Below are positions 23,909-32,440 of a stretch of DNA of 37,802 bases, piece after piece (the stretch's first letter is position 1; each line of letters begins with the position of its first letter). A program made the translations under genes and the position numbers. The DNA is from Pseudomonadota bacterium (GTDB lineage Bacteria > Pseudomonadota > Alphaproteobacteria > Acetobacterales > Acetobacteraceae): contig JAJXSZ010000002.1 in assembly GCA_021784255.1 (NCBI GenBank), positions 1 through 37,802 on the forward strand, in the 5' to 3' direction. Below the pieces are notes generated by a model that worked only from the letters and a program-made list of their open reading frames with translations, was not told where the DNA came from and ran no database searches.

Positions 23909-24835
23909 TCAGGCCGCGGTGGCCGCGCGGCTCGCCGCGGCGGGGGCGGTCAGCAGCCGCAGCCCCACGGCGATGGCGACCACGCCGACCAGCACCCAGG
24001 GCGAGAAGGGCTCGCCCAGCAGCAGCACGCCGGCCAGGATGCCGAACAGCGGCGTGAGGAAGGTAAACCCTGCGATGCGGCTCGCGGCGTGGCGTTGGAT
24101 CAGCCAGACCCAGGCGAGGTAGCTCGCGAAGGCGACGACGAAGGTCTGATAGAACCAGGCCGACCAGGCCAGTGCCGTCGCCTGGCCCACATGCCACTCG
24201 CCCGATACCGCTGCGGCCGCGATCAGGATCGGCGCGGAATAGGCAAGCTGGACGAACAGCACACGTGAGGCGCCGAGGCGGGCGAGCGCCGGCGAGGCCT
24301 TCATCAGCACCGTCGTCGCGCCCCACAGCGCGCCGGCCGCGAGGCACAGCGCGTCGCCCGCCATGCTCCCGCCAGGTGCGCCAAGTCCATCGGCGAAGGC
24401 CGCCGCGACGCCGGCGAAAGCGATCGCAAGTCCCAGGGCCTGGCGCCGGCCGAGCCGTTCCGCCGGCAGCAGGAAATGCGCGCCGAGCGCGGTGAAGAAT
24501 GGGGCGGTGTAGAGGAAGATCACGCCGCGCGAGGCGGTGGTGAGCTTCAGCCCCGGAAACAGGCTGAGGAACTCGCCCGCGAACAACGCGGCGATCACGA
24601 GGCAGGCCGGCGTCGCGCGGTCGACCGCGAGCATCGCCGCGAGGCCGCGCCGGCCGCTGCGCAGCGCGGTCCAGATCGCGAGTAGCGCGGCGGCGACGAG
24701 CGAGCGCGCCGCCGCCTGGAACATCGGCGGCAGGCCCTGCGCCACGGCGACCTTCACCGCTACCTGCTGGATGCCCCACAGCGCACAGCACAGGACGACG
24801 GTCGCGACCGCCAGGGGGTCGATGGGTTTCTGCAC
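23909..24835 (-). CDS. EamA-family DMT transporter
   Basis: A 308-residue protein with ten hydrophobic helices in two EamA halves: half one from VATVVLCCALWGIQQVAVKVA through LFPGLKLTTASRGVIFLYTAPFFTAL, and half two from DALCLAAGALWGATTVLMKA through FLTPLFGILAGVLLLGEPFSPW. Transporters of this drug/metabolite group export amino acids or other metabolites. The start is a GTG at 24835, only 2 bp after the stop of the acyl-CoA dehydrogenase gene, so it is the last gene of the catabolic operon. Export or uptake of a pathway intermediate is possible but not shown. Confidence 0.9.
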   Translation of the reverse strand: MQKPIDPLAVATVVLCCALWGIQQVAVKVAVAQGLPPMFQAAARSLVAAALLAIWTALRSGRRGLAAMLAVDRATPACLVIAALFAGEFLSLFPGLKLTTASRGVIFLYTAPFFTALGAHFLLPAERLGRRQALGLAIAFAGVAAAFADGLGAPGGSMAGDALCLAAGALWGATTVLMKASPALARLGASRVLFVQLAYSAPILIAAAAVSGEWHVGQATALAWSAWFYQTFVVAFASYLAWVWLIQRHAASRIAGFTFLTPLFGILAGVLLLGEPFSPWVLVGVVAIAVGLRLLTAPAAASRAATAA

Positions 24836-24837
24836 GG

Positions 24838-25998
24838 TTAGGGAAGGTCCAGGACTGCTTTGGCGATGATATTGCGCTGGATCTCGTTGGAGCCGCCATA
24901 GATGGTCGACGGCCGGGCCTGGATGAACAGCGCGCCGGGGGCCAGCTCCCGGTTGCCTTCCATCGGCTCCAGCAGGCCGGCGTTCTCGCCCGCGATCTCG
25001 AGCATCGTGTCGGTGATCTTCTGGAACAGCTCGGTCTGGATCACCTTCAGCATCGAGACATCGGGGCCCAGCGTCGCGCCGCGGCGCACGATCTCGACGA
25101 AACGGGCGTGCAGGCATTTCAGGTCCTCGAGCTCGAGCCGCAGCGCCGTGTAGCGATCGCGGAACAGCGGATCGTCCCAGAGGCCCATGCGCTCGGCGAG
25201 CAGCCTGAGGCGGCCCAGCGCGTAGGCGGATTGCTTGGGCGAGCCCAGGAAGATGCGCTCGAAGCCGAGCAGCGCCTTGGCCATGCTCCAGCCGCGGTTG
25301 ACCTCGCCCACGGTATTGGCGCGCGGCACGCGCACGTTGTCGAAGAACACCTCGCAGAACTCGTCGTGCAGGTCGAGGTTGACGATCGGGCGCACGGTGA
25401 TGCCGGGGCTGTCCATCGCCACCAGCAGGAAGGAGATGCCCTCCTGCTTCTTGGCGGTCCTGTCGGTGCGCACCAGGAGGAAGATCCAGTTCGCGTCGTT
25501 GGCGAGCGTGGTCCAGGTTTTCTGGCCGCTGACCATCCAGTCCGCGCCATCGGCGAGCGCCTGCGTACGCAGCGCGGCGAGGTCCGAGCCGGCATCGGGC
25601 TCGCTGTATCCCTGGCACCAGATGTGCTCGCCGGAAAGGATGCGCGGCAGGAAGAACGCCTTCTGTTCCGGGGTTCCGTACCGGATCAGCAACGGACCGA
25701 CCAGGACGATGCCGTGGTCGTTGGTGCGCGCGCAGCCATGCCGCTCCAGCTCCTCGATCATGATCAGCTGGCGGGCGGCCGCGAGGCCCATGCCGCCGTG
25801 CTCGCGCGGCCAGCCTGGCGCGAGCCAGCCGCGCGCGGCGAGCCGCATGTACCAGATCCGGTTCTCGTGCCAGTGCAGCCGCTTCGGCGGGTTGCGCAGT
25901 TCCGGCGGGTAGTTGGCCTCGATCCAATGGCGGACGGTGCGACGAAACGTCTCGTCGTCCATTGTCGCGAGCGCGTCCGGATCGGCGTCGGTGCTCAT
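24838..25998 (-). CDS. Acyl-CoA dehydrogenase, large subunit type
   Basis: A 386-residue FAD-dependent acyl-CoA dehydrogenase. Domain order is normal: an N-terminal helical domain (WLAPGWPREHGGMGLA), a beta domain with the FAD-binding WCQGYSEPDAGSDLAAL and MVSGQKTWTTLANDAN, and a C-terminal helical domain ending STIYGGSNEIQRNIIAK. Medium-chain enzymes carry the catalytic Glu in IYEGT; here that place is Gly (IYGGS), so the base must lie elsewhere, as in FadE-type subunits that work as heteromers. Its neighbour at 26765 is a shorter dehydrogenase, which suggests an alpha2-beta2 enzyme. The start ATG overlaps the isomerase stop (ATGA). Confidence 0.92.
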   Translation of the reverse strand: MSTDADPDALATMDDETFRRTVRHWIEANYPPELRNPPKRLHWHENRIWYMRLAARGWLAPGWPREHGGMGLAAARQLIMIEELERHGCARTNDHGIVLVGPLLIRYGTPEQKAFFLPRILSGEHIWCQGYSEPDAGSDLAALRTQALADGADWMVSGQKTWTTLANDANWIFLLVRTDRTAKKQEGISFLLVAMDSPGITVRPIVNLDLHDEFCEVFFDNVRVPRANTVGEVNRGWSMAKALLGFERIFLGSPKQSAYALGRLRLLAERMGLWDDPLFRDRYTALRLELEDLKCLHARFVEIVRRGATLGPDVSMLKVIQTELFQKITDTMLEIAGENAGLLEPMEGNRELAPGALFIQARPSTIYGGSNEIQRNIIAKAVLDLP

Positions 25999-26768
25999 CG
26001 GCCGGAGAACCGCGGAGCGCGCTTGGCAAGGAACGCGGCCTTCCCTTCGGCGTGGTCCGCCGTGGTGAACAGGGCGGACTGGATGTTGCGCTCCCACTCC
26101 AGGGCATCGTCCAGCCCTTGCCCGAACCAGGATTTCGTCAGCGCCATTGGCAAGGGCGCGGTCTCGGCGAGGCTGGCGGCGAGCGCGGTTGCCGTCGCCA
26201 GCGCCGCCCCGTCCGCAACGACCCGGTCGATCAGGCCGATCCCGTGCGCGGTCCCCGCATCCATCGGCTCGGCGTGGAGAAAGATCTGCCTCGCGCGGCC
26301 TTCGCCGACGCGCCGCGGCAGGGTGTGCAGCAGGCCGAAATCGGGGATCAGCCCGATTTTGCCGAAGCCGGCCATGAAGCGCGCGCCGGCGGCCGCCACG
26401 ATCGTATCGCAGCACAGCGCCATGCCCAGCCCGGCGCCGACGCACCATCCTTCCACCGCCGCAACGACCGGCTTGGCGCTGCCGATGAAGCTGCGCACCA
26501 CGCGCTGGGTGACGCGAAAGCGCTGGCGTCCGGCCGCCACGTCGGTCGCGTGCATGTCCGAGATGTCACCGCCGGCCGAGAAGTTGTCGCCGGCACCGGT
26601 CAGCACGATGGCCCGGACCGTCGGGTCGGTTTCGATCCGCTCCATCGCGGCGACCAGCGCCTCGCGCATGGCCACCGCGAGCGCGTTGCGGCGTGCCGGC
26701 TGGTCGAGGATCAGGATGGCGATCGCGCCATCGCGCGCCTCGCTCAGCATGCCGGGGGTATCGCTCAT
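25995..26768 (-). CDS. Crotonase-family enoyl-CoA isomerase/hydratase, PaaG-like
   Basis: A 257-residue crotonase. Oxyanion-hole motifs are SAGGDISDM and GAGLGMALCCDTIVA. In true enoyl-CoA hydratases two Glu do the chemistry. The stretch here is FGKIGLIPDFGLLHTLPRRVG, where the first Glu is missing and the Asp of IPDFG matches the catalytic Asp of PaaG-type isomerases. So it more likely moves a double bond or opens an epoxide than adds water. The ATGA overlaps at both ends place it inside one translated string with the two dehydrogenases. Confidence 0.88.
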   Translation of the reverse strand: MSDTPGMLSEARDGAIAILILDQPARRNALAVAMREALVAAMERIETDPTVRAIVLTGAGDNFSAGGDISDMHATDVAAGRQRFRVTQRVVRSFIGSAKPVVAAVEGWCVGAGLGMALCCDTIVAAAGARFMAGFGKIGLIPDFGLLHTLPRRVGEGRARQIFLHAEPMDAGTAHGIGLIDRVVADGAALATATALAASLAETAPLPMALTKSWFGQGLDDALEWERNIQSALFTTADHAEGKAAFLAKRAPRFSGR

Positions 26769-27811
26769 GCGTCCTCCTCCGCGGCGAGTGCGGCGAAACG
26801 GGCGCGGTGCGCTGCCGCACCGCCGAAACTGTTGGCGAGCACCATGGCGCGCCGAAGATAGAGCCCGACATCGTACTCGTCGGTGTAGCCGATGCCGCCG
26901 TGCAGCTGGATTGCCTGGCGCGTGACCATCATCGCCGCGTCGGCCGCGCGGGCCTTGGCGCGGGAGACGGCGGCGCACGCCTGCGGCGCGGCGGCATCGA
27001 ACGCCGCCGCCGCGGCCTCGACGCTCGCGCGCGTGAGCGCGATCTGCATGGCGAGGTCGGCGGCTCGATGCTGCAGCGCCTGGAAGCTGCCGATCTTGCG
27101 GCCGAACTGCTCGCGCGTGCGCAGGTAGGCCAGGGTGAGCGCGAAGGCGCGCTCCATCACGCCGAGCAGCATTGCGGCGGTGGCCAGCGTGGCCTCCTCG
27201 ATGGCCGGCTCCAGCGTGCCGGCAACCGGCTCGGCCGGCGCGTCGGCAAACGTCACGATACCAAAATGGCCGCCGTCCTGCGTCGGCTGGCGCTCGATGC
27301 GCACGCCTGGCGCACGCGCTGCCACCAGCGCGAGCCCGCCGCGACCGGCCACGAGAAAGCTGTCCGCGCCGGCGGCAAGCGGCACGAAGCATTTCTGTCC
27401 GTTGACACGGGAGCCGACCGTGGTCGCCACACCGACGCCGAGCATGTTCGGTCTTTCCTGCCAGGCGGGGATGACGATGCGCTTGCCGGCCAGGAGCGCT
27501 TCCAGCGCCTTGCCGCGCAGCACCGTCGCCGCCATCGCCGCCGGGATCAGCGGCTCCGCCACCAGCCCCTCGCCGAGCACTTCGGCAAGGGCCACGTAGG
27601 CGCGCATCGAGAGCCCGGTCCCGCCGGCTTCCTCTGGCACCCGCAGTCCCGGCCAGCCCATGGCGCAGATCGCCTGCCATGTGCCGCGGTCGAATCCCAT
27701 CTCGGTGAAGCGCAGCGCGCGGATCCGCCGCGTATCGCCCGGGGATGCGATGCCGCGTGCCGAATCGCGTATCAGGCGCAGCGATTCATCGAGGTCGTCG
27801 TCGGTGCTCAT
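26765..27811 (-). CDS. Acyl-CoA dehydrogenase, small subunit type
   Basis: A 348-residue acyl-CoA dehydrogenase homologue, about 40 residues shorter than its partner at 24838. The N-terminal part GWPGLRVPEEAGGTGLSMRAYVALAEVLG and the C-terminal LRTREQFGRKIGSFQALQHRAADL and QLHGGIGYTDEYDVGLYLRRA are clear. The middle FAD-binding beta domain is weak (VNGQKCFVPLAAGADSFLVAG), and the usual end motif with catalytic Glu is replaced by ANSFGGAAAHRARF. This is the profile of the non-catalytic or half-site subunit in heterotetrameric FadE enzymes known from steroid side-chain degradation. Coupled by ATGA on both sides. Confidence 0.88.
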   Translation of the reverse strand: MSTDDDLDESLRLIRDSARGIASPGDTRRIRALRFTEMGFDRGTWQAICAMGWPGLRVPEEAGGTGLSMRAYVALAEVLGEGLVAEPLIPAAMAATVLRGKALEALLAGKRIVIPAWQERPNMLGVGVATTVGSRVNGQKCFVPLAAGADSFLVAGRGGLALVAARAPGVRIERQPTQDGGHFGIVTFADAPAEPVAGTLEPAIEEATLATAAMLLGVMERAFALTLAYLRTREQFGRKIGSFQALQHRAADLAMQIALTRASVEAAAAAFDAAAPQACAAVSRAKARAADAAMMVTRQAIQLHGGIGYTDEYDVGLYLRRAMVLANSFGGAAAHRARFAALAAEEDA

Positions 27812-28452
27812 ACGAAACGAAGAGGTGCATCGGTCCTGGCCGCCAGCGTGTCGCGCGACAGGCCGGGCGCGATATCGATGACGGCGAAACCGTCCGCCGT
27901 CACGTCCAGCACCGCGAGGTTGGTATAGACGCGGCGCACGCAGCCCAGCGCGGTGAGAGGGTAGGAGCAGCGGCGCACCAGCTTGCTGCGTCCTTCCTTC
28001 GTCGTGTGCTCCATCATCACCCAGACGCGCTTCGCCCCGGCCGCGAGATCCATCGCGCCGCCAACCGCGGGCGCGGTATCGTTCTCGCTCGTCGCCCAGT
28101 TGGCGAGGTCGCCATTCTGCGCCACCTCGAACGCGCCGAGCACACAGAGATCGAGATGCCCGCCGCGGATCATCGCGAAGCTGTCGGCATGGTGGACGAA
28201 GGCGCCGCCCGGGCGCAGCGTGACGTGCTGTTTGCCGGCATTGATCAGCCAGGGGTCGATCCGGTCCCCCGGTGGCGCCGGACCCATGCCCAGCACGCCG
28301 TTCTCGGAGTGGAAGATCACCTCGCGCTCGAGCGGCACGTGATCGGCGACCATGGTCGGGATGCCGATGCCGAGATTGACGCACCAGCCTTCGGGGATGT
28401 CCGCTGCGAGCCGGCCCGCCATCTGCGGCCGCGACCAGGTGGTGATGTCCAT
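27808..28452 (-). CDS. 3-oxoacid CoA-transferase, subunit B
   Basis: A 214-residue beta subunit of a family I CoA transferase. The active-site Glu is in HSENGVLGMGPAP, and GIGIPTMVADHVP, GGHLDLCVLGAFEVAQNGDLAN and PLTALGCVRRVYTNLAVLDV complete the family pattern. With subunit A it moves CoA between succinyl-CoA or acetyl-CoA and a 3-oxo acid; acetoacetate and 3-oxoadipate are the common substrates. The ATG at 28452 is preferred over a GTG/ATG further up because residues before DITTWSRPQM are not conserved-looking. The gap to subunit A is 16 bp. Confidence 0.92.
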   Translation of the reverse strand: MDITTWSRPQMAGRLAADIPEGWCVNLGIGIPTMVADHVPLEREVIFHSENGVLGMGPAPPGDRIDPWLINAGKQHVTLRPGGAFVHHADSFAMIRGGHLDLCVLGAFEVAQNGDLANWATSENDTAPAVGGAMDLAAGAKRVWVMMEHTTKEGRSKLVRRCSYPLTALGCVRRVYTNLAVLDVTADGFAVIDIAPGLSRDTLAARTDAPLRFV

Positions 28453-28468
28453 GCCGGGTTTCTCTCGC

Positions 28469-29149
28469 CTATGCGCGCGGATCACCATAGGGGACGTGCA
28501 CCACGCGGTCCACGTAGATGCCCGGGGTCACGATCGCTTCGGGGTCGAGCGAGCCGAGTGCCGCCACGTGCTGGGTCTGCGCGATGGTGAGCCTGGCGGC
28601 GGCGGCCATGACCGGGTTGAAGTTGCGTCCCGACTCACGATAGGTGAGGTTGCCCCAGCGATCGGCCTGCCAGGCTTCGATGAGCGCCACATCGCCGCCC
28701 AGCGCATATTCCAGCACCTGCTGGCGGCCGCCGATCTCGCGCGTCTCCTTGTCGCGGGCGAGCGGCGTGCCGTAGGCGGTCGGCGTGTAGAACGCGCCGA
28801 TGCCGGCACCGGCCGCGCGCATCCGTTCCGCCAGCGTTCCCTGGGGCACGATCTCGAGCTCGATCTTGCCGGCGCGATAGAGTTCCTCGAACACGGTCGA
28901 GTTGGCGCTGCGCGGAAAGGAGCAGACGATGCGCCGCACGCGGCCGAGTTCCATCAGCTGCGCCAGGCCGGTGCGCCCGTTGCCGGCGTTGTTGGCGACG
29001 ACGGTGAGGTCTCGGGCACCCTGCTCGATCAGCCCGTCGATCAGCTGGTTCGGCTGGCCGACAGGGCCGAAGCCGCCGAGCAGGACCGTGCTGCCGTCCG
29101 CGATGTCCGCCATCGCCGAGGCAATGTCGCGGACGAATTTGTCGATCAC
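28469..29149 (-). CDS. 3-oxoacid CoA-transferase, subunit A
   Basis: A 226-residue alpha subunit. Family motifs include GSTVLLGGFGPVGQPNQLIDGL, DLTVVANNAGNGRTGLAQL, the substrate-side GIGAFYTPTAYGTPLA and QADRWGNLTYRESGRNFNPVMA. The loop GPVGQPNQL differs from the GLCGIPENL form of acetoacetate enzymes, so a different acid such as 3-oxoadipate or a larger keto acid is plausible. The start is GTG at 29149, overlapping the MaoC stop as GTGA. It ends in TAG without the palindromic repeat. Confidence 0.92.
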   Translation of the reverse strand: MIDKFVRDIASAMADIADGSTVLLGGFGPVGQPNQLIDGLIEQGARDLTVVANNAGNGRTGLAQLMELGRVRRIVCSFPRSANSTVFEELYRAGKIELEIVPQGTLAERMRAAGAGIGAFYTPTAYGTPLARDKETREIGGRQQVLEYALGGDVALIEAWQADRWGNLTYRESGRNFNPVMAAAARLTIAQTQHVAALGSLDPEAIVTPGIYVDRVVHVPYGDPRA

Positions 29150-29997
29150 GCGAACACCGCCTTGCCGTTGTTGACCACGATGGAATCGCGTTCCACCACG
29201 CGGGCACGGAAGCTGCCGTCGCGCCAGATCTCGGTGCGGATCGTCTCGCCGGGGAACACGGGCGCGGAGAAGCGCAGGTCGAGCGACTTCATCCGCGCCG
29301 GATCGTAGCCGCCGAGTTCGCGCAGCAGGCTGTGGGCGACGACGCCGAGCGTGCACAGCCCGTGCAGGATCGGCCGGGGAAAGCCGGCCTCGCGTGCGGT
29401 CCGCGGGTCGGCATGCAGCGGATTGTCGTCGCCGTTCATGCGGTACCACAGCGCCTGTTCGGGCCGGGTCGGCAGATCGCAGATGATGTCGGGCGAGGTG
29501 AGAGGCGTCGCGTGCGGCGCCCTGACCGGCCCCGTGGGCCCGCCGAACCCACCATCGCCGCGCAGGAACGTGGTGGACCTGGCGGTGGCGATCAGCGCCG
29601 CGGTTGCCGCGTCGCGCAGCTGCTTCTGCGAGTAGAGCAGCGCGCCTTTGCCCTCGCCCTTGTCGACGATGCCGGTGATGCGGCTCTCGCCGATCACCTC
29701 GCCTTCGGGCGCCAGGGTCGCGTGCCATTCGATGCTCTGCTCGCCATGCACCAGCCGCACCGCATCCACGCCGGTTGCCGGGTCGCGCAGCCAGAAGCCT
29801 GGCGAGCCGAGCACGATCGCCATGCTGGGAACGGCCCGCAACGCTCGGTGATGGTCGACGAAGTCGAGTTGGCGTTCGTCGAGCGGGTCTCCGCCGAAGC
29901 CCACGGACAACGCGTAGAAGATCGCATCCCGCTTGCGGTAGCGTTGGCGCACCGGCTCGATCCGGTGGTGCAGCAGCTTCTCATAGACGATCGGCAT
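29146..29997 (-). CDS. MaoC-like (R)-specific enoyl-CoA hydratase 2
   Basis: A 283-residue double hot-dog protein. The C-terminal hot-dog carries the hydratase-2 motif YRMNGDDNPLHADPRTA with catalytic Asp, Asn and His, followed by GFPRPILHGLCTLGV. The N-terminal hot-dog (residues about 1-130) lacks this motif and is degenerate, as in peroxisomal multifunctional-type and steroid side-chain hydratases. It adds water to a trans-2-enoyl-CoA to give the (R)-3-hydroxyacyl-CoA. Its length and layout resemble hydratases of bile-acid and cholesterol side-chain degradation, but general fatty-acid use is equally possible. It lies 3 bp after the synthetase gene. Confidence 0.9.
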   Translation of the reverse strand: MPIVYEKLLHHRIEPVRQRYRKRDAIFYALSVGFGGDPLDERQLDFVDHHRALRAVPSMAIVLGSPGFWLRDPATGVDAVRLVHGEQSIEWHATLAPEGEVIGESRITGIVDKGEGKGALLYSQKQLRDAATAALIATARSTTFLRGDGGFGGPTGPVRAPHATPLTSPDIICDLPTRPEQALWYRMNGDDNPLHADPRTAREAGFPRPILHGLCTLGVVAHSLLRELGGYDPARMKSLDLRFSAPVFPGETIRTEIWRDGSFRARVVERDSIVVNNGKAVFA

Positions 29998-30000
29998 GTT

Positions 30001-32100
30001 TCACTCCCGCAACAGGATGACGGCATCGACCGCCGCGGCGCCCTGGGCGGAGGCGATGACGGGGTTGAGATCGACGGCGACGAGCCGCGGACCGGCGGCG
30101 GCGGCAAAGGCGGAGAGGCGCGCCAGCATTGTCGCCAGCGAGGCGATGTCTGTCTTCGCGCGTCCGCGGGCACCGTCGAGCAAGGCAAAGCAGCGCAGCG
30201 AGCGGAGCATCGTTGCCGCCACATCCGCGCCGAACGGACACGAATGCAGCGCCACGTCGTCCATGATCTCGGCGAAGACGCCGCCCGCGCCGACCAGCGC
30301 GATGAGCCCGAAGACCGGGTCGCGCGTGATGCCCATGATCAGTTCGTGACCGGCATATTGTCTGGCAACGAGAACGCCTTCGATCCGCGCTTGCGGCGCG
30401 CGTGACGCGGCCCGCTCCAGCAGCAGGGTGTGGGTCCGGGCCACGTCGTCGAGGGAGGCGACGCCGATGACGACGCCGCCGATGTCGGATTTATGCGCGA
30501 TGTCGGGCGAGACGATCTTCATCACCACCGGCAGCCCGATACGCCGTGCCGCGGCCTCGGATTGCGCCACCGTCGCGCAGACCTCCTCCGCGCCGACCGC
30601 GATGCCGGCCCGCGACAGCAGACGTTTCGCCATCGGCTCGGTTGGACTGGCGACGGGGAGGGGGACCGGTGCCAGCGCGGGCGGTGCGGCAGCCGCGCCG
30701 GCACTGAAGGCGGCGCCGATGCGCCCGATCGCGCCGATCGCCACCACCGCGCGGGTCGGGTCCGCAAACACCGTGTAGCCGAGCGCCTCGTAGTCCGCGA
30801 CCAGCGCCGCGGGCGCCAGGATGGAGAGCACCATCAGCACCTCGGGATGGCGCGCGCGCAGCGCCGCCAGGTGTTCGCGCAGCCGCGGCGCGATCGAGGG
30901 CGCGGCGCCGACCTGCGAGAAGAAGATCAGCAGCGTCGTATAGCCGCCGGCGACCGTCTCCTCGAGAAAAGTGCCGACCATGGCGAAGTCGTTGAACACC
31001 TGTGCGGTGCAGTCGACCGGGTTGGCGGGGGCGGCGAAGGGGATCAGCGCGCGCAGTCGCGCCTGCGCCGCCGGCGGCATCGGCGGCATGGCGATCCCGT
31101 TGGCCTCCGCCGCGTCGGCGACGAGCACGCCGCCGCCGCCGCTCACCGTCAGCACGCCCAGCGTGTTGATCGCCGGATAGATGCGCCGGGTCGCGAGCTG
31201 CGCGATATCCAGCAGCTCCTCCGTGCTGCGGGCGCGGGCGACCCCGTATTCCCCGAGCACGGCCTGCGTCACGCGGTCGTCGGCGGCGATCGCAGCGGTG
31301 TGGGAGCTGGCCGCTGCCTGGCCCAGCGCGGAGCGGCCGACCTTCATCAGCACCACCGGCTTGCGCGCGGCCCTCGCGGCGTCCAGTGCCGCGCGCAGCA
31401 CGTCGCCGTCGCGGAACCCCTCGGCATAGACCGCGATGACGTCGATCCCCTCGTCCTGCGCCATCCAGCCGATCGCATCCGCGATGGTGACATCCGCTTC
31501 GTTGCCGGTGGTGATGCATACCGGCGTGCCGATGCCGCGATCGCGCGCGACCACGAACAGATGGGTGGCGAACGCGCCGGACTGGCTCGCGATGCCGATG
31601 CGTCCGGGCAGCGGCCAGCCACCCTCGAAGGACGAGGAAAAGATCGGAAAGAAGCCGATCGGCGCGTTGAACAGGCCGAGGCAGTTGGGTCCGAGCAGGC
31701 GCATGCCCGAGGCGCGCGCGGCCTCGCGCATGCGCGCCTGCGTCGTTGCGCCCTCGGCGCCGGTCTCGGCGAAGCCCGCGGTCAGGACGATGGCGCCGCG
31801 CGCGCCGGCGGCGCTCAGCTCCTCCACCGCGGCGACGGCGCGCTCGGCGGCGACCGCGACGATCGCGACATCGGGCGCCTCGGGCAGCGCGGCCAGGTTC
31901 GCGTAGCAGCGCAGGCCCTGGATCTCGTCGCGGTTCGGATTGACCGGCAGGATCGCGCCGCGGAAGCCGCGCTCGAGCATGTAGGCGATGGGGCGCCCGC
32001 CGATCCGCAGCCGGTCGGCGGAAGCGCCGAGCACGGCGACCGAGCGCGGGCGCAGCAACGGTGTCAGCCCCGCGAAGCGCGCGGCGAAACGTGCCTCCAT
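30001..32100 (-). CDS. ADP-forming acyl-CoA synthetase (fused alpha-beta type)
   Basis: A 699-residue protein of the ADP-forming acetyl-CoA synthetase/Pat-like superfamily. The order is a CoA-binding Rossmann domain (PRSVAVLGASADRLRIGG), a flavodoxin-like ligase domain with GIASQSGAFATHLF and the phospho-His loop AAASSHTAAIAADD, and a C-terminal ATP-grasp domain (SRAGIAVGAEEVCATV, LPVVMKIVSPDIAHKSDIGG, LVAVDLNPVI). It activates a carboxylic acid with ATP and CoA through a phosphohistidine, giving ADP. It is the first gene of the operon. No acetyltransferase domain is attached. The ATG at 32100 starts right before the family's N-terminus; 340 bp of promoter space lie upstream. Confidence 0.93.
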   Translation of the reverse strand: MEARFAARFAGLTPLLRPRSVAVLGASADRLRIGGRPIAYMLERGFRGAILPVNPNRDEIQGLRCYANLAALPEAPDVAIVAVAAERAVAAVEELSAAGARGAIVLTAGFAETGAEGATTQARMREAARASGMRLLGPNCLGLFNAPIGFFPIFSSSFEGGWPLPGRIGIASQSGAFATHLFVVARDRGIGTPVCITTGNEADVTIADAIGWMAQDEGIDVIAVYAEGFRDGDVLRAALDAARAARKPVVLMKVGRSALGQAAASSHTAAIAADDRVTQAVLGEYGVARARSTEELLDIAQLATRRIYPAINTLGVLTVSGGGGVLVADAAEANGIAMPPMPPAAQARLRALIPFAAPANPVDCTAQVFNDFAMVGTFLEETVAGGYTTLLIFFSQVGAAPSIAPRLREHLAALRARHPEVLMVLSILAPAALVADYEALGYTVFADPTRAVVAIGAIGRIGAAFSAGAAAAPPALAPVPLPVASPTEPMAKRLLSRAGIAVGAEEVCATVAQSEAAARRIGLPVVMKIVSPDIAHKSDIGGVVIGVASLDDVARTHTLLLERAASRAPQARIEGVLVARQYAGHELIMGITRDPVFGLIALVGAGGVFAEIMDDVALHSCPFGADVAATMLRSLRCFALLDGARGRAKTDIASLATMLARLSAFAAAAGPRLVAVDLNPVIASAQGAAAVDAVILLRE

Positions 32101-32440
32101 GAAACGCAGTGTCGCAGGCTCCGGGGACGAAGAAAACCGTCTCTCAGCCGGGCGCGAACGGCTTGCTCCAGGTGCGCCGGCCGCGCGCATCGGGGATCAC
32201 CACGCGCGCCCGGCCACCGCCCCGCGGTCCGGGTTCCTGCAAACGGGCGTCGCCGGTCGCACAGGCTCGCCCATCGTGCGCGCGCGACGCCGGCCCGCAT
32301 CGGTTCCGGCTGCGAGACCGTGGCGGAGCGCCGATGACGCCATTGCGGCGCCGCGGCCGCGACGTGCTGCTTGCCATGTTGTCATCCCGCGGCCTGGACA
32401 TGCGGCTTGAACGCCGGGCGCGGGCAGGCCAGAACCCGGC
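32101..32440. other. Intergenic region between divergent catabolic operon and thrC
   Basis: 340 bp that must hold promoters in both directions. I find no convincing -35/-10 pair, operator palindrome or RNA gene. A minus-strand frame ending near 32144 reads VVIPDARGRRTWSKPFAPG, which looks a little more protein-like than its surroundings, but it has no start or upstream homology and is not called as a gene. Confidence 0.4.

Noticed and set aside
30430..32337. 635-codon plus-strand open frame opposite the acyl-CoA synthetase
   Set aside because: Low-complexity Arg/Gly/Asp/His composition and no recognisable fold; the synthetase on the minus strand is complete.
32144..32440. Possible gene remnant before thrC (VVIPDARGRRTWSKPFAPG on the minus strand)
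   Set aside because: Only some 20 residues look protein-like, with no start, no conserved upstream part and no family I can name.
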